Shown: positions 1-7,852 of the stretch, piece by piece
Layout of the letters: each line of letters starts with the position of its first letter
Numbering within the stretch: position 1 is the stretch's first letter
Assembly: GCA_963716245.1 (NCBI GenBank)
Contig: OY970300.1
Location: forward strand, 2,480,001 to 2,544,000
Origin: VRUE01 sp963716245
GTDB taxonomy: Bacteria; Actinomycetota; Thermoleophilia; Solirubrobacterales; 70-9
DNA length: 64,000 nt
Direction: 5' to 3'
The notes under the pieces: model-generated
Databases searched by the model: none
Seen by the model: only the letters and a program-made list of their open reading frames with translations
Told to the model about the DNA's origin: nothing
Translations under genes and position numbers: made by a program

Positions 1-574
1 TCGCCACCTCATAGGTGAGGATGGAAAGGAGGTAAAGAGTCACAGCCAGGAAGTGCCAGCGACGCGAGCCCCGCGACAAACCGACGAGTGCGATCCACAA
101 ACCAGCCAAAGCAAAGCTGAGAGAAAGTGAGATTTGCGCGGCCGTCGCCCAGAACCGCGTCGAGTCAAACCAGGGATAGACGAACACGAGGGCAGCAATC
201 AGCCAAGCGTGCAGGTAGGGAACGCCAAGCGAACGCAGCACGCCATAGAGCAGCGCTGAGACGGCCACGGCCAGAAGCAATGCCCAAATCAAGTGATGAG
301 TCATGTGCATGCCGAAGACCAGGTAGGTAACTGGCACATAGACCACTAGGACTGGCCGGTAAAGCGTCGTGTCGGCGAAGTGGGCCAGTGCGCCGCGGAT
401 ACCGTTCCCCTCAGAAGGGTGCAACGTCGCCGCTCCGTTCAACCAGTCGTCGAGATAAAAGCCACCATGCCGGAGATGAGAGAGATACGCCGAGACTCCG
501 ACGATGAGCAATCCGCCCCAGGCGATTGCAATCTCAAGTGGTGCGAGAGGGCGTAGTGATGCGAAGCGATTCAC
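1..574 (-). CDS. polytopic membrane protein, GT-C-like, 5' part only
   Basis: The frame opens at a GTG at 572-574 and has no stop up to the left edge, so only the first 191 codons are visible. The GTG overlaps the TGA of the gene upstream (571-573), a GTGA coupling. A hydrophobic helix at about residues 13-32 is followed by FYLDDW (D42, D43), an acidic pair just after the first helix as in lipid-sugar-dependent GT-C glycosyltransferases. At least three more hydrophobic segments follow. I infer a membrane glycosyltransferase or related integral membrane protein of the surface-glycan cluster; without the rest of the protein the family cannot be fixed. Confidence 0.75.
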   Translation of the reverse strand, partial: MNRFASLRPLAPLEIAIAWGGLLIVGVSAYLSHLRHGGFYLDDWLNGAATLHPSEGNGIRGALAHFADTTLYRPVLVVYVPVTYLVFGMHMTHHLIWALLLAVAVSALLYGVLRSLGVPYLHAWLIAALVFVYPWFDSTRFWATAAQISLSLSFALAGLWIALVGLSRGSRRWHFLAVTLYLLSILTYEVA

Positions 575-2076
575 GGTCGCGCCCCTCCACCCACCGCGCC
601 GCGACTGGAGGCGCCTGTGTACCCGACCAGCGAGGCGAGCCCGACGGCGGCTCCCGCGGCGAACAGGTCGATCGGTGGCACTGCATAGCGGACGTCGTAG
701 GAGGAGAACATCGGCGGAAACACCAGAAGGGTCAGGCCGCAGACGAGGAAGAGAGCGGCCCCGGCTCGCATCGCTCCGCGCGCGAGAACGGCGCCGACCA
801 GTGAGAGCAGGACAAGGCCCAACAGAGGAAGGCCTCCTACACGGATCAGTGACTGATAGGCACCCCAGAAACCGCGACTTGCGGAGCCTGCCGTTCCATC
901 GCCCACATCGCTGTACGCTTCGTCGTACTGGTCGGCCAGTTCCGAGAGCGAAGCGCCCTGAGCAGTAGGGACGGTGCTCGCGAACGACATGTCCTCCGCA
1001 TCGCTTCCACTCTCAGGCCGGGGCGCTCCGATGCCGGGCGCGAAGAATCGGGCAAGATCTCTAGCCGCTGCCCATGCGTAGTCCAGTGGCTGCCCGAGAA
1101 TTGCGGCCCTCCCGAAGCGTGCGAGCAGTTCTTGGTCTTCGCTATCCGCCGGATCGAAGGAGATCTTGGTGCGCAAGGGACTCTCTTCGCCGAAGGTCCA
1201 GAAGAAAGGCCCCGGCCGCTCGTCGGGGGGAATGTCGACGCACAACGGCTCGGTGCCCGATGGCGGCTCGAACTTGGTGCAATCGGCGAACTGACCGACT
1301 CGGCCATACAAGGCAAATCCTTGGTTCTCGACAATGCCGGAGTTGCCTCCAGCGATTGACTTTGAGACGACGAAGTAGAGGCCGATAACCGCAATGGCCG
1401 GAAGCAAGACGGCCGCCGCATGCTTCAGCCGCAGAGAACGGGCGCCGGGCAGCGCGATCGCCGCCCACACGGCGACCAAGAAGGGCAAAACCTCTGACAC
1501 ATGCCTGATCAGGGCCGAGCCGCCAAGCACTGCGCCGCCGGCCGCCAGCCACCAGATCGATCGCTCAGCGTCGAGTGCGCGCGCCAGCAGGTACATCGCA
1601 AGCGCCAGAGCCGGCATCCACAGGGCCTCGGTAAAGATGCCGTGCTCGAGAAAGAGCTGATCGCCTGAGAAGAGGACGACTGCCGCCGGCAGCAGCGCCG
1701 CCCAGCGAGGCGCCCCTACTCGGACTACCGCCGAATAGAGCAGTCCCGCAGCCACCAATCCCAGCAAATGCTGAATCGCCGTCGTCAACGGCAACGAAGC
1801 CCAGATATGGCGCAGCAGCGAGAGGAAAGCTGGATAGCCCGCCGGCATGGCGGCATCGTCGAACAGACCCGTAACCCCCGTGAAGGCCAAACGCATGTAC
1901 CTAGCAGAGTCTCCGCCGTAGTAGTTGAAGACGGCCGGGGTGTAAGTGACCATCAGCGCGATTCGGATAAAGAGCCCGGCGCCCAACAGCGCCCACAACA
2001 CCCACCAACCCCTCGGCTTGAGCCAGCTGTAAGCACGACGGCGCAGCGAAGTCTCTCTGTCAGACGGCTGTTGCAT
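571..2076 (-). CDS. polytopic membrane glycosyltransferase, GT39/PMT-like
   Basis: A protein of 501 residues with about ten hydrophobic helices. The first (about 24-46) is followed by YYGGDSARYM, so an acidic residue (D56) lies in the first extracytoplasmic loop, the usual catalytic position in GT-C enzymes that use polyprenyl-phosphate sugars. A soluble loop of about 140 residues lies between about 260 and 400, before the last helices. It is the second gene of a minus-strand run; the following gene starts inside its stop codon. The role is inferred as transfer of a sugar to a surface glycan or lipid. The acceptor is unknown, and other GT-C-like membrane proteins would look the same. Confidence 0.7.
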   Translation of the reverse strand: MQQPSDRETSLRRRAYSWLKPRGWWVLWALLGAGLFIRIALMVTYTPAVFNYYGGDSARYMRLAFTGVTGLFDDAAMPAGYPAFLSLLRHIWASLPLTTAIQHLLGLVAAGLLYSAVVRVGAPRWAALLPAAVVLFSGDQLFLEHGIFTEALWMPALALAMYLLARALDAERSIWWLAAGGAVLGGSALIRHVSEVLPFLVAVWAAIALPGARSLRLKHAAAVLLPAIAVIGLYFVVSKSIAGGNSGIVENQGFALYGRVGQFADCTKFEPPSGTEPLCVDIPPDERPGPFFWTFGEESPLRTKISFDPADSEDQELLARFGRAAILGQPLDYAWAAARDLARFFAPGIGAPRPESGSDAEDMSFASTVPTAQGASLSELADQYDEAYSDVGDGTAGSASRGFWGAYQSLIRVGGLPLLGLVLLSLVGAVLARGAMRAGAALFLVCGLTLLVFPPMFSSYDVRYAVPPIDLFAAGAAVGLASLVGYTGASSRGAVGGGARP

Positions 2077-2096
2077 TCCAGCGATACGGTCGCCGC

Positions 2097-3047
2097 TCAG
2101 GAAGCGGGCTCTGCCTCGGCGAACTCCGCGAGGAACGTGCCGTAGTCACGCACGTAGTCGTCGGAGTCGTAGGGATGCGAGGCGAGGACGAGCAGGACGG
2201 CATCCTCGTCGTAGCGGAACTGGCTGCCCCAGATGCCGGGCGGGACGTAGATGCCGAGGGTCGGATCGTCCAGCACGACTTCGCTGCGGCGGCGGCCGTC
2301 GTCGACGGCGACGTGGACCTTGCCGTGGACGCAGACGAGGAACTGGTGACAGACGCGGTGCGCGTGCTCTCCCCGGACCTCGCGGCTCGGCACGTCGTAG
2401 ACGAGGAACCAGCGGTGGGGGGTGAATGGGATCTCCTCGCCGGGCATCTCCCCGGCGGTCAGCCGTCCGCGCAGGTCGGCGAAACCGGCGAAGCGCTGCA
2501 GGTGGACGCCGCGCACTCCGAGGTCGGTCTTGCCCGGCTCGGCGGCAGGGGCCGCCAGCGGCTCCCCCACCTCCGTGGCCGAGTCTGCGTAGCCGTGGAT
2601 CCGTGCCGGGTTGCCGGTGACGACCGCATGGGGCGGCACCGAGCGGGTGACGACCGCACCGGCGCCGACCATGGCCCCGGGGCCGATCTCCAGTCCGGGC
2701 AGGATCGTCGCGTTGGCGCCGATCGAGGCACCACTGCGGACGATCGTGCGGGGGTACTCGTCGAGCCATTGCTTGCTGCGCGGCAGCGGATCGTTGGTGA
2801 ACGTCGCGTTGGGGCCGACGAAGACGTCGTCCTCCAGCTCGACCCCGTCCCAGAGCTGCACCCCGCACTTGACCGTCACCCGGTCGCCGACGACGGCACC
2901 TCCCTCGACGAATACGCCGTCGCAGATGTTGCAGTCGGCGCCGACCCGGGCGCCCTCGAGCACGTGCGCGAAGGCCCAGATGCGCGTGCCCGCCCCCACG
3001 TGATCGCTCTCGCACAGGCCACGCTCGTGGACGAACACGTCACTCAT
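2097..3047 (-). CDS. bifunctional sugar N-acetyltransferase / 3,4-ketoisomerase, WxcM/FdtD-like
   Basis: A fusion of two domains. Residues 1 to about 155 are a left-handed beta-helix acyltransferase with hexapeptide repeats such as GDGVFVEGGAVVGDRVTVKC and the ending TGNPARIHGY. Residues about 178-316 are a cupin of the FdtA/WxcM ketoisomerase type, with RGEHAHRVCHQFL (H228, H230), YVPPGIWGSQF and DYVRDYGTF. In characterised WxcM/FdtD proteins these domains make 3-acetamido-3,6-dideoxy sugars on dTDP together with an aminotransferase, and such an aminotransferase is encoded two genes upstream. The gene starts 8 bases inside the preceding glycosyltransferase gene. Product: most likely dTDP-Fuc3NAc or Qui3NAc; which one cannot be read from the sequence. 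Confidence 0.85.
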   Translation of the reverse strand: MSDVFVHERGLCESDHVGAGTRIWAFAHVLEGARVGADCNICDGVFVEGGAVVGDRVTVKCGVQLWDGVELEDDVFVGPNATFTNDPLPRSKQWLDEYPRTIVRSGASIGANATILPGLEIGPGAMVGAGAVVTRSVPPHAVVTGNPARIHGYADSATEVGEPLAAPAAEPGKTDLGVRGVHLQRFAGFADLRGRLTAGEMPGEEIPFTPHRWFLVYDVPSREVRGEHAHRVCHQFLVCVHGKVHVAVDDGRRRSEVVLDDPTLGIYVPPGIWGSQFRYDEDAVLLVLASHPYDSDDYVRDYGTFLAEFAEAEPAS

Positions 3048-3987
3048 CGCCGCGGCTCCCGGTGAACTCGGCGACCTCGCGGACGATCGCCCCCGGCCGC
3101 CCCTTCACCGTCTCGTAGGCCCGCCACACGTAGGAGCCGATGATGCCAAGCCCGACCAGGTTGAGGCTGCCGAAGAAGACGATGATCAGGATCGTCGCCG
3201 TGTAGCCGGGCACGTCGATCGTCCCGACGAGCCGGAGGATCAGCGCCAGCGAGCCAACGGCCGCGCCGATCGCGAGCCCCGCGATGCCGGCGAGCCAGAG
3301 GATCCGCACCGGCAGGTCGGTGAAGGCGAAGACGCTGTCGGACAGGTAGCGGAGCTTGCGGCGCAGGGTCCAGCCGCTCGGGCCGGGACTCGGGCGGCGT
3401 TCGTAGGGAACGAGCTCGCGGCGGAAGCCGACCCAGAAGAGCTGCGCGACCAGCGAGGTGTGGACCGACTCCAGCGAGCAGACCACGTCGCGGACCGCGG
3501 CGGTGCAGGCGAAGACGTCGACCCCTTCGGGCGGCACGTCCCGGACGACGAAGCGTCGGTACAGCCGCCAGTAGAGCTTCGACATCGAGTCGCCGCGGTC
3601 GTCGCGACCGGCGCGCTGCCCGGCGACCACGTCCACGTCGCCGCCGGCGAGGCGGCGCAGGAACTCGATCACGAGCTCCGGTGGCTCCTGGAGGTCCGCC
3701 GCCATCACCGCGATCCGCTCCCCGCGGGCCAGGCTCATCCCGGTGCGGATCGCCGCAAAGGAGCCGAAGTTGCGCGAGTGCTCGACCACGCGGGCCGGCA
3801 GGCTCGCCGCGCGCAATCCGCTCAGCAGGCGATCCTGCGAGTCGTCGGGACTGCCGTCGACGACGAAGATCGCCTCCAGCCCGCCCTCGACCTCGCCGGC
3901 GATCCGCTCGACCGTCTCGATCAGCTCGGCGATCGAGCCGCTGTTGCCGTAGACGGGGACGACGAGCGAGTTGAGCGGGGTACTCAT
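3040..3987 (-). CDS. GT2 family polyprenyl-phosphate-type glycosyltransferase with two C-terminal TM helices
   Basis: A protein of 315 residues. The start chosen is the ATG at 3985-3987, which forms an ATGA overlap with the aminotransferase stop and begins the family-typical MSTPLNSLVVPVYGNSGSI; an in-frame extension upstream is Arg-rich and not family-like. VVDGSPDDS (44-50) and AADLQEPPE (D98) are the nucleotide-sugar and metal sites of GT-A enzymes of the DPM1/ArnC type. Two transmembrane helices lie at about 235-260 and 270-295. Family members load a sugar onto undecaprenyl or dolichyl phosphate, or glycosylate a membrane acceptor. It sits between the aminotransferase and the ketoisomerase fusion, so a role in handling the amino-deoxysugar is a reasonable inference. 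Confidence 0.85.
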   Translation of the reverse strand: MSTPLNSLVVPVYGNSGSIAELIETVERIAGEVEGGLEAIFVVDGSPDDSQDRLLSGLRAASLPARVVEHSRNFGSFAAIRTGMSLARGERIAVMAADLQEPPELVIEFLRRLAGGDVDVVAGQRAGRDDRGDSMSKLYWRLYRRFVVRDVPPEGVDVFACTAAVRDVVCSLESVHTSLVAQLFWVGFRRELVPYERRPSPGPSGWTLRRKLRYLSDSVFAFTDLPVRILWLAGIAGLAIGAAVGSLALILRLVGTIDVPGYTATILIIVFFGSLNLVGLGIIGSYVWRAYETVKGRPGAIVREVAEFTGSRGDE

Positions 3988-5111
3988 GCCGCCACCTCCT
4001 GGCATGCCTCGATCACCAGGTCGACCTCGTCGTCGTCGAGGTAGGGATGGATCGGGAGCGAGAGCTCGCGTTCCGCGAGCCGGCGCGCGACCGGAAGCTC
4101 GCCGACCGTCACACCGACACCCTCGACCGCATCCTGACCGGGACACACGAACGGATAGTGCCGCCCGACTGCAACCCCGCGCTCGCGCAGTCCCGCCTCG
4201 ACCGTGCCGGGATAGCCCTCGACGACCTCGAACGCAAAGAGGTGGTGTGCCGAACGGCCCGCGGCGGGACGAATCGGTCGCAGCGCCGAGCCGTCGAGAG
4301 CCTCCTCGTAGCGGGACGCGATCTCATGCCGCCTGGCCAGCGAGGCGTCGAGCCGCGGCAGCAGGGCGGAGCGGAGGATCGCGGCGTGCAGCTCGTCCAG
4401 GCGGCTGTTGAGGCCGGGAGTCGTGTGCTCGTAGCGGCCGCTCTGGCCGTAGTCGCGCAGGCTGCGCGCTCGCTCGGCGAGGTTCGGATCCGCGGTGAGG
4501 AGCACGCCGCCATCCCCCAAGGCCCCGAGGTTCTTGGTCGGGTACAGACTGGTGCCGGCCGCGATGCCGGCCGAGCCGGTCGGCATACCGTCCCGCTCCG
4601 CACCGGCGGACTGGGCGCAGTCCTCGATCACGGCGATCTCGTGCTCGTCCGCGAGCCGTTCCAGGCCGGCCGGATCGAGCGGGTGACCGTAGAGGTGGAC
4701 CGGCAGCAGCGCCCGAATCGACCGGTCGTCGCGCAGCACGGCATCTGCCTGGTCGAGGTCGAGGTTGCCCGTCTCGTCCACGTCGCACCAGACCAGCTCG
4801 TGTCCGGCGCGCAGGATGGCCAGGGTCGTCGCGAACGCCGTCAACGGCGTCGTCAGGACCCGTGCCCCGGCGGGAAGATCGGCGCAGCGCAGCGCGATCT
4901 CCAGCGCATCGAGTCCGCTGGCGACGCCGACGGCGTGAGGCAGTCCCCACCAGGCCGCCAGCTCGCGCTCGAAAGCCTCGACCTCCTCCCCGAGGATCAG
5001 CCAGCCGCTGCGCCCGACCCGGTCGACCGCCTCCAGCGCGTCCTCGCGGATCGCCTCCCACTGGCGTGCGAAATCGTTGGCGAGGACCCGGGGTGGAGAT
5101 TGCTCGACCAC
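3984..5111 (-). CDS. DegT/DnrJ/EryC1/StrS family PLP sugar aminotransferase (FdtB/QdtB-like)
   Basis: A protein of 375 residues, full length for the family. SGLDAL (65-70) binds the PLP phosphate, EDCAQSAGA (163-171) stacks on the ring, and SLYPTKNLGALGDGG (188-202) carries the Schiff-base lysine K193. These enzymes aminate a nucleotide-linked keto sugar with glutamate as donor. With the ketoisomerase/acetyltransferase two genes downstream it makes a coherent 3-amino-3,6-dideoxyhexose module. The dTDP-glucose synthesis genes (RmlA, RmlB) are not in the window. It is the first gene of this minus-strand run; the 92 bases between it and the toxin gene hold no obvious feature. Confidence 0.88.
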   Translation of the reverse strand: MVEQSPPRVLANDFARQWEAIREDALEAVDRVGRSGWLILGEEVEAFERELAAWWGLPHAVGVASGLDALEIALRCADLPAGARVLTTPLTAFATTLAILRAGHELVWCDVDETGNLDLDQADAVLRDDRSIRALLPVHLYGHPLDPAGLERLADEHEIAVIEDCAQSAGAERDGMPTGSAGIAAGTSLYPTKNLGALGDGGVLLTADPNLAERARSLRDYGQSGRYEHTTPGLNSRLDELHAAILRSALLPRLDASLARRHEIASRYEEALDGSALRPIRPAAGRSAHHLFAFEVVEGYPGTVEAGLRERGVAVGRHYPFVCPGQDAVEGVGVTVGELPVARRLAERELSLPIHPYLDDDEVDLVIEACQEVAA

Positions 5112-5203
5112 GCGCGCCAGCGTATCTACTGTGTTGGGACGCCTAGGGTGCAGACGCTAGCCTTCGAGCAGGGTCCGGGACTGACGCACATTGAGCGGTC
5201 AGC

Positions 5204-5614
5204 TCAGTTCCAGATCGCCAGGGAGAGGTGGTCCCGAATCGTCTGGTCGGCCGTGACCAAGAGGGCCTGGGAGACGATCGCGTGGGCCGCGAGGAGGCGG
5301 TCGAAGGGATCGCGTGTCCACGAGAGGGTCACGGCGGCTTGCGTCAGATCCGCCATGCCCACGTCTGAGACCTCCAAGCCGATGCTCCGGCGCAGCGCCG
5401 CTAGCGGCGCGGCAGCAGGCTCGGTGAGCCTGCCCACTTCGTAGAGGTAAGTCAGCTCGAGCTCGACGATCGGCGAGACGAAGAGCTGCTGCTGCTCCGA
5501 CTCGATCAGGTCTCGCACGCGCGGAGGGATGCGCTCGGCGGCCCCTTCGTAGAGCCAGGCGACGACATGCGTATCAATGAGGATCAGGGTTCCACTCCGA
5601 TGACCAGTCGACAT
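5204..5614 (-). CDS. vapC: VapC-like PIN-domain ribonuclease toxin
   Basis: A protein of 136 residues with the PIN-domain acidic set: LILIDTHVVAW (D14), VELELTYL (E51/E53), WTRDPFDRLLAAHA (D102, D105) and VTADQTI (D123). VapC toxins are Mg-dependent endoribonucleases that cut tRNA or rRNA. The frame runs 41 bases into the antitoxin gene if the ATG at 5612-5614 is used; a start closer to LILIDTH would shorten the overlap and is equally likely. The toxin follows its antitoxin in the usual order, and the pair sits alone within the glycan cluster, as mobile addiction modules often do. Confidence 0.88.
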   Translation of the reverse strand: MSTGHRSGTLILIDTHVVAWLYEGAAERIPPRVRDLIESEQQQLFVSPIVELELTYLYEVGRLTEPAAAPLAALRRSIGLEVSDVGMADLTQAAVTLSWTRDPFDRLLAAHAIVSQALLVTADQTIRDHLSLAIWN

Positions 5615-5807
5615 GGACCAGCTCGGCGGGGTCGCCGACGCTGTAGCCGGGGCGCCGAGGCAGGCGGTCCCAGATCGACGTCTTCTCCTTGGGGGCGATC
5701 ACCAGCGTCTTGCCGTTGCGCTCGATCTCCAGGGGCCGGCCGCTCTCGAGAACCTCGTCGAGCAACCGGTAGACGTTGGCGCGCAGCTTGGAGGCGGTGA
5801 TGCTCAT
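5574..5807 (-). CDS. Phd/YefM-type antitoxin of the VapBC pair
   Basis: A protein of 77 residues starting at the ATG 5805-5807; a longer frame upstream would read through the operator-like repeat. The N-terminal MSITASKLRANVYRLLDEVL is the Phd/YefM DNA-binding dimerisation fold, followed by PLEIERNGKTLVIAPKEK and a short acidic/aromatic tail (WDRLPRRPGY...VHVDWSSEW) of the kind that binds and blocks the toxin. Together with the toxin it should repress its own promoter. A 12-bp perfect inverted repeat lies 13 bases upstream of the start. Confidence 0.85.
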   Translation of the reverse strand: MSITASKLRANVYRLLDEVLESGRPLEIERNGKTLVIAPKEKTSIWDRLPRRPGYSVGDPAELVHVDWSSEWNPDPH

Positions 5808-5819
5808 CTCGGGCTCCGA

Positions 5820-5859
5820 TATCGTACGTACTAGTTTAAGAGGGGACGTACGTACGATA
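5820..5859. promoter_or_regulatory. operator-like perfect inverted repeat upstream of the toxin-antitoxin pair
   Basis: The 12 bases TATCGTACGTAC at 5820-5831 are repeated as an exact reverse complement at 5848-5859, with a 16-base spacer. Each arm itself contains the self-complementary GTACGTAC. The spacer is AT-richer than the surroundings (ACTAGTTTAAG). The position, 13 bases before the antitoxin ATG, is where autoregulating antitoxin complexes bind, so I infer an operator overlapping the promoter. The bases 5860-6002 beyond it show no further feature. Confidence 0.7.
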
Positions 5860-6002
5860 GCAACCTGGGAGGGGGACGACCCGACGGGCGAAGGTCCGAT
5901 GGCTGCTACGGAGGCCATGGCGCGACCGTACCGAGGCTCGCCGCACTGGATGCGCGCACAGACGAAATCTTCTGCAAAGCCTTTGTAACGGAGCCGTTGC
6001 GT

Positions 6003-6770
6003 TCAGCGGCCGACCGGTTCGCGGCGGGTCGGCTCGGGCCGGTTCAGCCGGTAGTCGCCGCGGCTCAGCGTGTGCTCCAGCCAGACGTAGAGGACGATGA
6101 AGAGGTAGCGGCTGCCCATCTCTTTCATCGCCAGCTTCGGCACGCCGCTGGTGCGGTTCGTCCAGGAGGTGGGGATCACCTCGTAGGTGTGGCCGCGGAC
6201 GATCGCCTTCAGCGGCATCTCGACGGTCAGGTTGAAGTGCTTGGAGAGCAGCGGCTGGATCGTCTCGACCACCTCGCGCCGGTAGCCCTTGAAGGCGTTG
6301 GTCGTGTCGTTGTAGCGGTGGCGGAAGAGGATGCGGATGAACTGGTTGGCGAGGCGGTTGATCGCCAGCTTCAGCCGCGGGTAGTCGTGCACCTTCGCGC
6401 CGGGCACGAAGCGCGAGCCGAAGGCGCAGTCGGCGCCCCCCTCCATCAGCCGGTGGTAGCGGACGACGTCCTCGGGGTTGTCGGAGGCGTCGGCCATCAC
6501 GATCACCACCGCGTCGCCCGTGAACACGTCGAGGCCGGCGCGGATCGCCATTCCGAAGCCTTTTTCGTAGTGCGAGGGGTGACAGCGCACGCGCGGGTTG
6601 GCCGCGCCGATCGCCTCGACCGTCGCCGCGGTCGAGTCCTCGCTGCCGTCGTCGACGACGACCACCTCGTAGTCGATCCGCTCGCGCTCGAGCACCGCGA
6701 CCACGCCTTCCACGGTCCCCCCCACCGAGCCCTCCTCGTTCTGGGCGGGGATGACGACCGAGAGCTTCAT
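6003..6770 (-). CDS. GT2 family glycosyltransferase, dolichol-phosphate mannosyltransferase-like
   Basis: A protein of 255 residues; the start is the ATG at 6768-6770 in an ATGA overlap with the epimerase stop, giving MKLSVVIPAQNEEGSV. VVVVDDGSEDST (D40, D41) and MADASDNPED (93-101) are the donor and metal sites; YNDTTNAFKGYRREV and TVEMPLKAIVRG match the DPM1-like acceptor region. No transmembrane helix is evident, unlike the other two GT2 enzymes here, so the enzyme is probably peripheral. It is the last gene of an operon with two SDR epimerases, which suggests that it transfers the sugar those enzymes produce. Confidence 0.85.
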   Translation of the reverse strand: MKLSVVIPAQNEEGSVGGTVEGVVAVLERERIDYEVVVVDDGSEDSTAATVEAIGAANPRVRCHPSHYEKGFGMAIRAGLDVFTGDAVVIVMADASDNPEDVVRYHRLMEGGADCAFGSRFVPGAKVHDYPRLKLAINRLANQFIRILFRHRYNDTTNAFKGYRREVVETIQPLLSKHFNLTVEMPLKAIVRGHTYEVIPTSWTNRTSGVPKLAMKEMGSRYLFIVLYVWLEHTLSRGDYRLNRPEPTRREPVGR

Positions 6771-7840
6771 GCCGGGGCGGCCGTCCAGCGCTCGGCGTTC
6801 TGCTCGTGCATCTCGCGCAGGATGTCCTCGACGTCGTGGCGCAGGCTCCACCCGGGGTAGTCGGCTTCGAACGGCTTCAGGTCCGAGATCCACCAGCGGT
6901 GGTCGCCGATCCGCGGCTCCTCGCCCATCTGCCAATCGAGCTCGCGGCCGGCGATCCGCTCGCACATGTCGATCGCCTCGAGCATCGAGCAGTTGCTGAA
7001 CCGGCCGCCGCCGATGTTGTAGACGGCCGCCGGGCGGGGGGCCTTGTGGAAGGCCTCGAAGGCGGCGATCAGGTCGGCGCTGTGGATGTTGTCGCGCACC
7101 TGCTTGCCGGCGTAGCCGAACACGGTGTAGGGCGTGCCGGTCACCGTGCACTTCATCAGGTAGGCGAGGAAGCCGTGCAGCTTGGCGCCGGCGTGCTGCG
7201 GGCCCGTCAGGCAGCCGCCACGGAAGCAGACGGTGGGCATCTCGAAGTAGCGGCCGTACTCCTGGACGAGCAGGTCCGCCGCCGCCTTGGAGACGCCGAA
7301 CAGCGAGTGGGTCGAGGAGTCGATCGTCATCGAGGTGTCGATGCCGCCGTGGTATTCATGCGACTCGGGCAGCTCGAGCCGCTTCTCCAGGTCCTCCAGC
7401 GGCAGCCGGTTCGGCGTGTCGCCGTAGACCTTGTTGGTCGAGCAGAAGATGAACGTCGCCTCCGGGCAGTGCGCCCGCGCCGCCTCGAGCAGGTTGAGCG
7501 TCCCGTTCGCGTTGACGCCGAAGTCCGTCTGCGGGTCGCTGGCCGCCCAGTCGTGCGACGGCTGGGCGGCAGTGTGGATCACCAGCTCGATCTGGCCGGC
7601 GCGCTCGCGGAAGATCCGCTCGACCGCGTCGCGGTCGCGGATGTCGGCGTTCTCGCTACGGAACTCGGGGTGCGCCTCGACCAGGCGCTCGGTCACGTGC
7701 GAGGTCGAGGCCTCGGGCCCGAAGAAGCTGGCCCGCATGTCGTTCTCGATGCCGACCACGTCGTAGCCCTGGCCGACGAAGTGGCCGACGGCCTCGGAGC
7801 CGATCAGCCCCCCCGAACCCGTGATGATCGCAACCGGCAT
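6767..7840 (-). CDS. extended SDR nucleotide-sugar epimerase, CDP-paratose/tyvelose 2-epimerase-like
   Basis: A protein of 357 residues. TGSGGLIGSEA (7-17) is the GxxGxxG NAD site, and FIFCSTNKVYGDTPNRL (130-146) and the LHGFLAYLMKC region resemble RfbE-type 2-epimerases and their relatives. At the usual YxxxK site the sequence is SLFGVSKAAAD: the lysine is present (K185), but the catalytic tyrosine is a phenylalanine (F181). A Thr/Ser-rich stretch lies just before it. The enzyme may use another base, act on a substrate already oxidised, or belong to a subfamily where Phe is normal. It is 12 bases downstream of a second epimerase gene, in the same operon. Confidence 0.8.
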   Translation of the reverse strand: MPVAIITGSGGLIGSEAVGHFVGQGYDVVGIENDMRASFFGPEASTSHVTERLVEAHPEFRSENADIRDRDAVERIFRERAGQIELVIHTAAQPSHDWAASDPQTDFGVNANGTLNLLEAARAHCPEATFIFCSTNKVYGDTPNRLPLEDLEKRLELPESHEYHGGIDTSMTIDSSTHSLFGVSKAAADLLVQEYGRYFEMPTVCFRGGCLTGPQHAGAKLHGFLAYLMKCTVTGTPYTVFGYAGKQVRDNIHSADLIAAFEAFHKAPRPAAVYNIGGGRFSNCSMLEAIDMCERIAGRELDWQMGEEPRIGDHRWWISDLKPFEADYPGWSLRHDVEDILREMHEQNAERWTAAPA

Positions 7841-7852
7841 TCCGTCTCCTCT

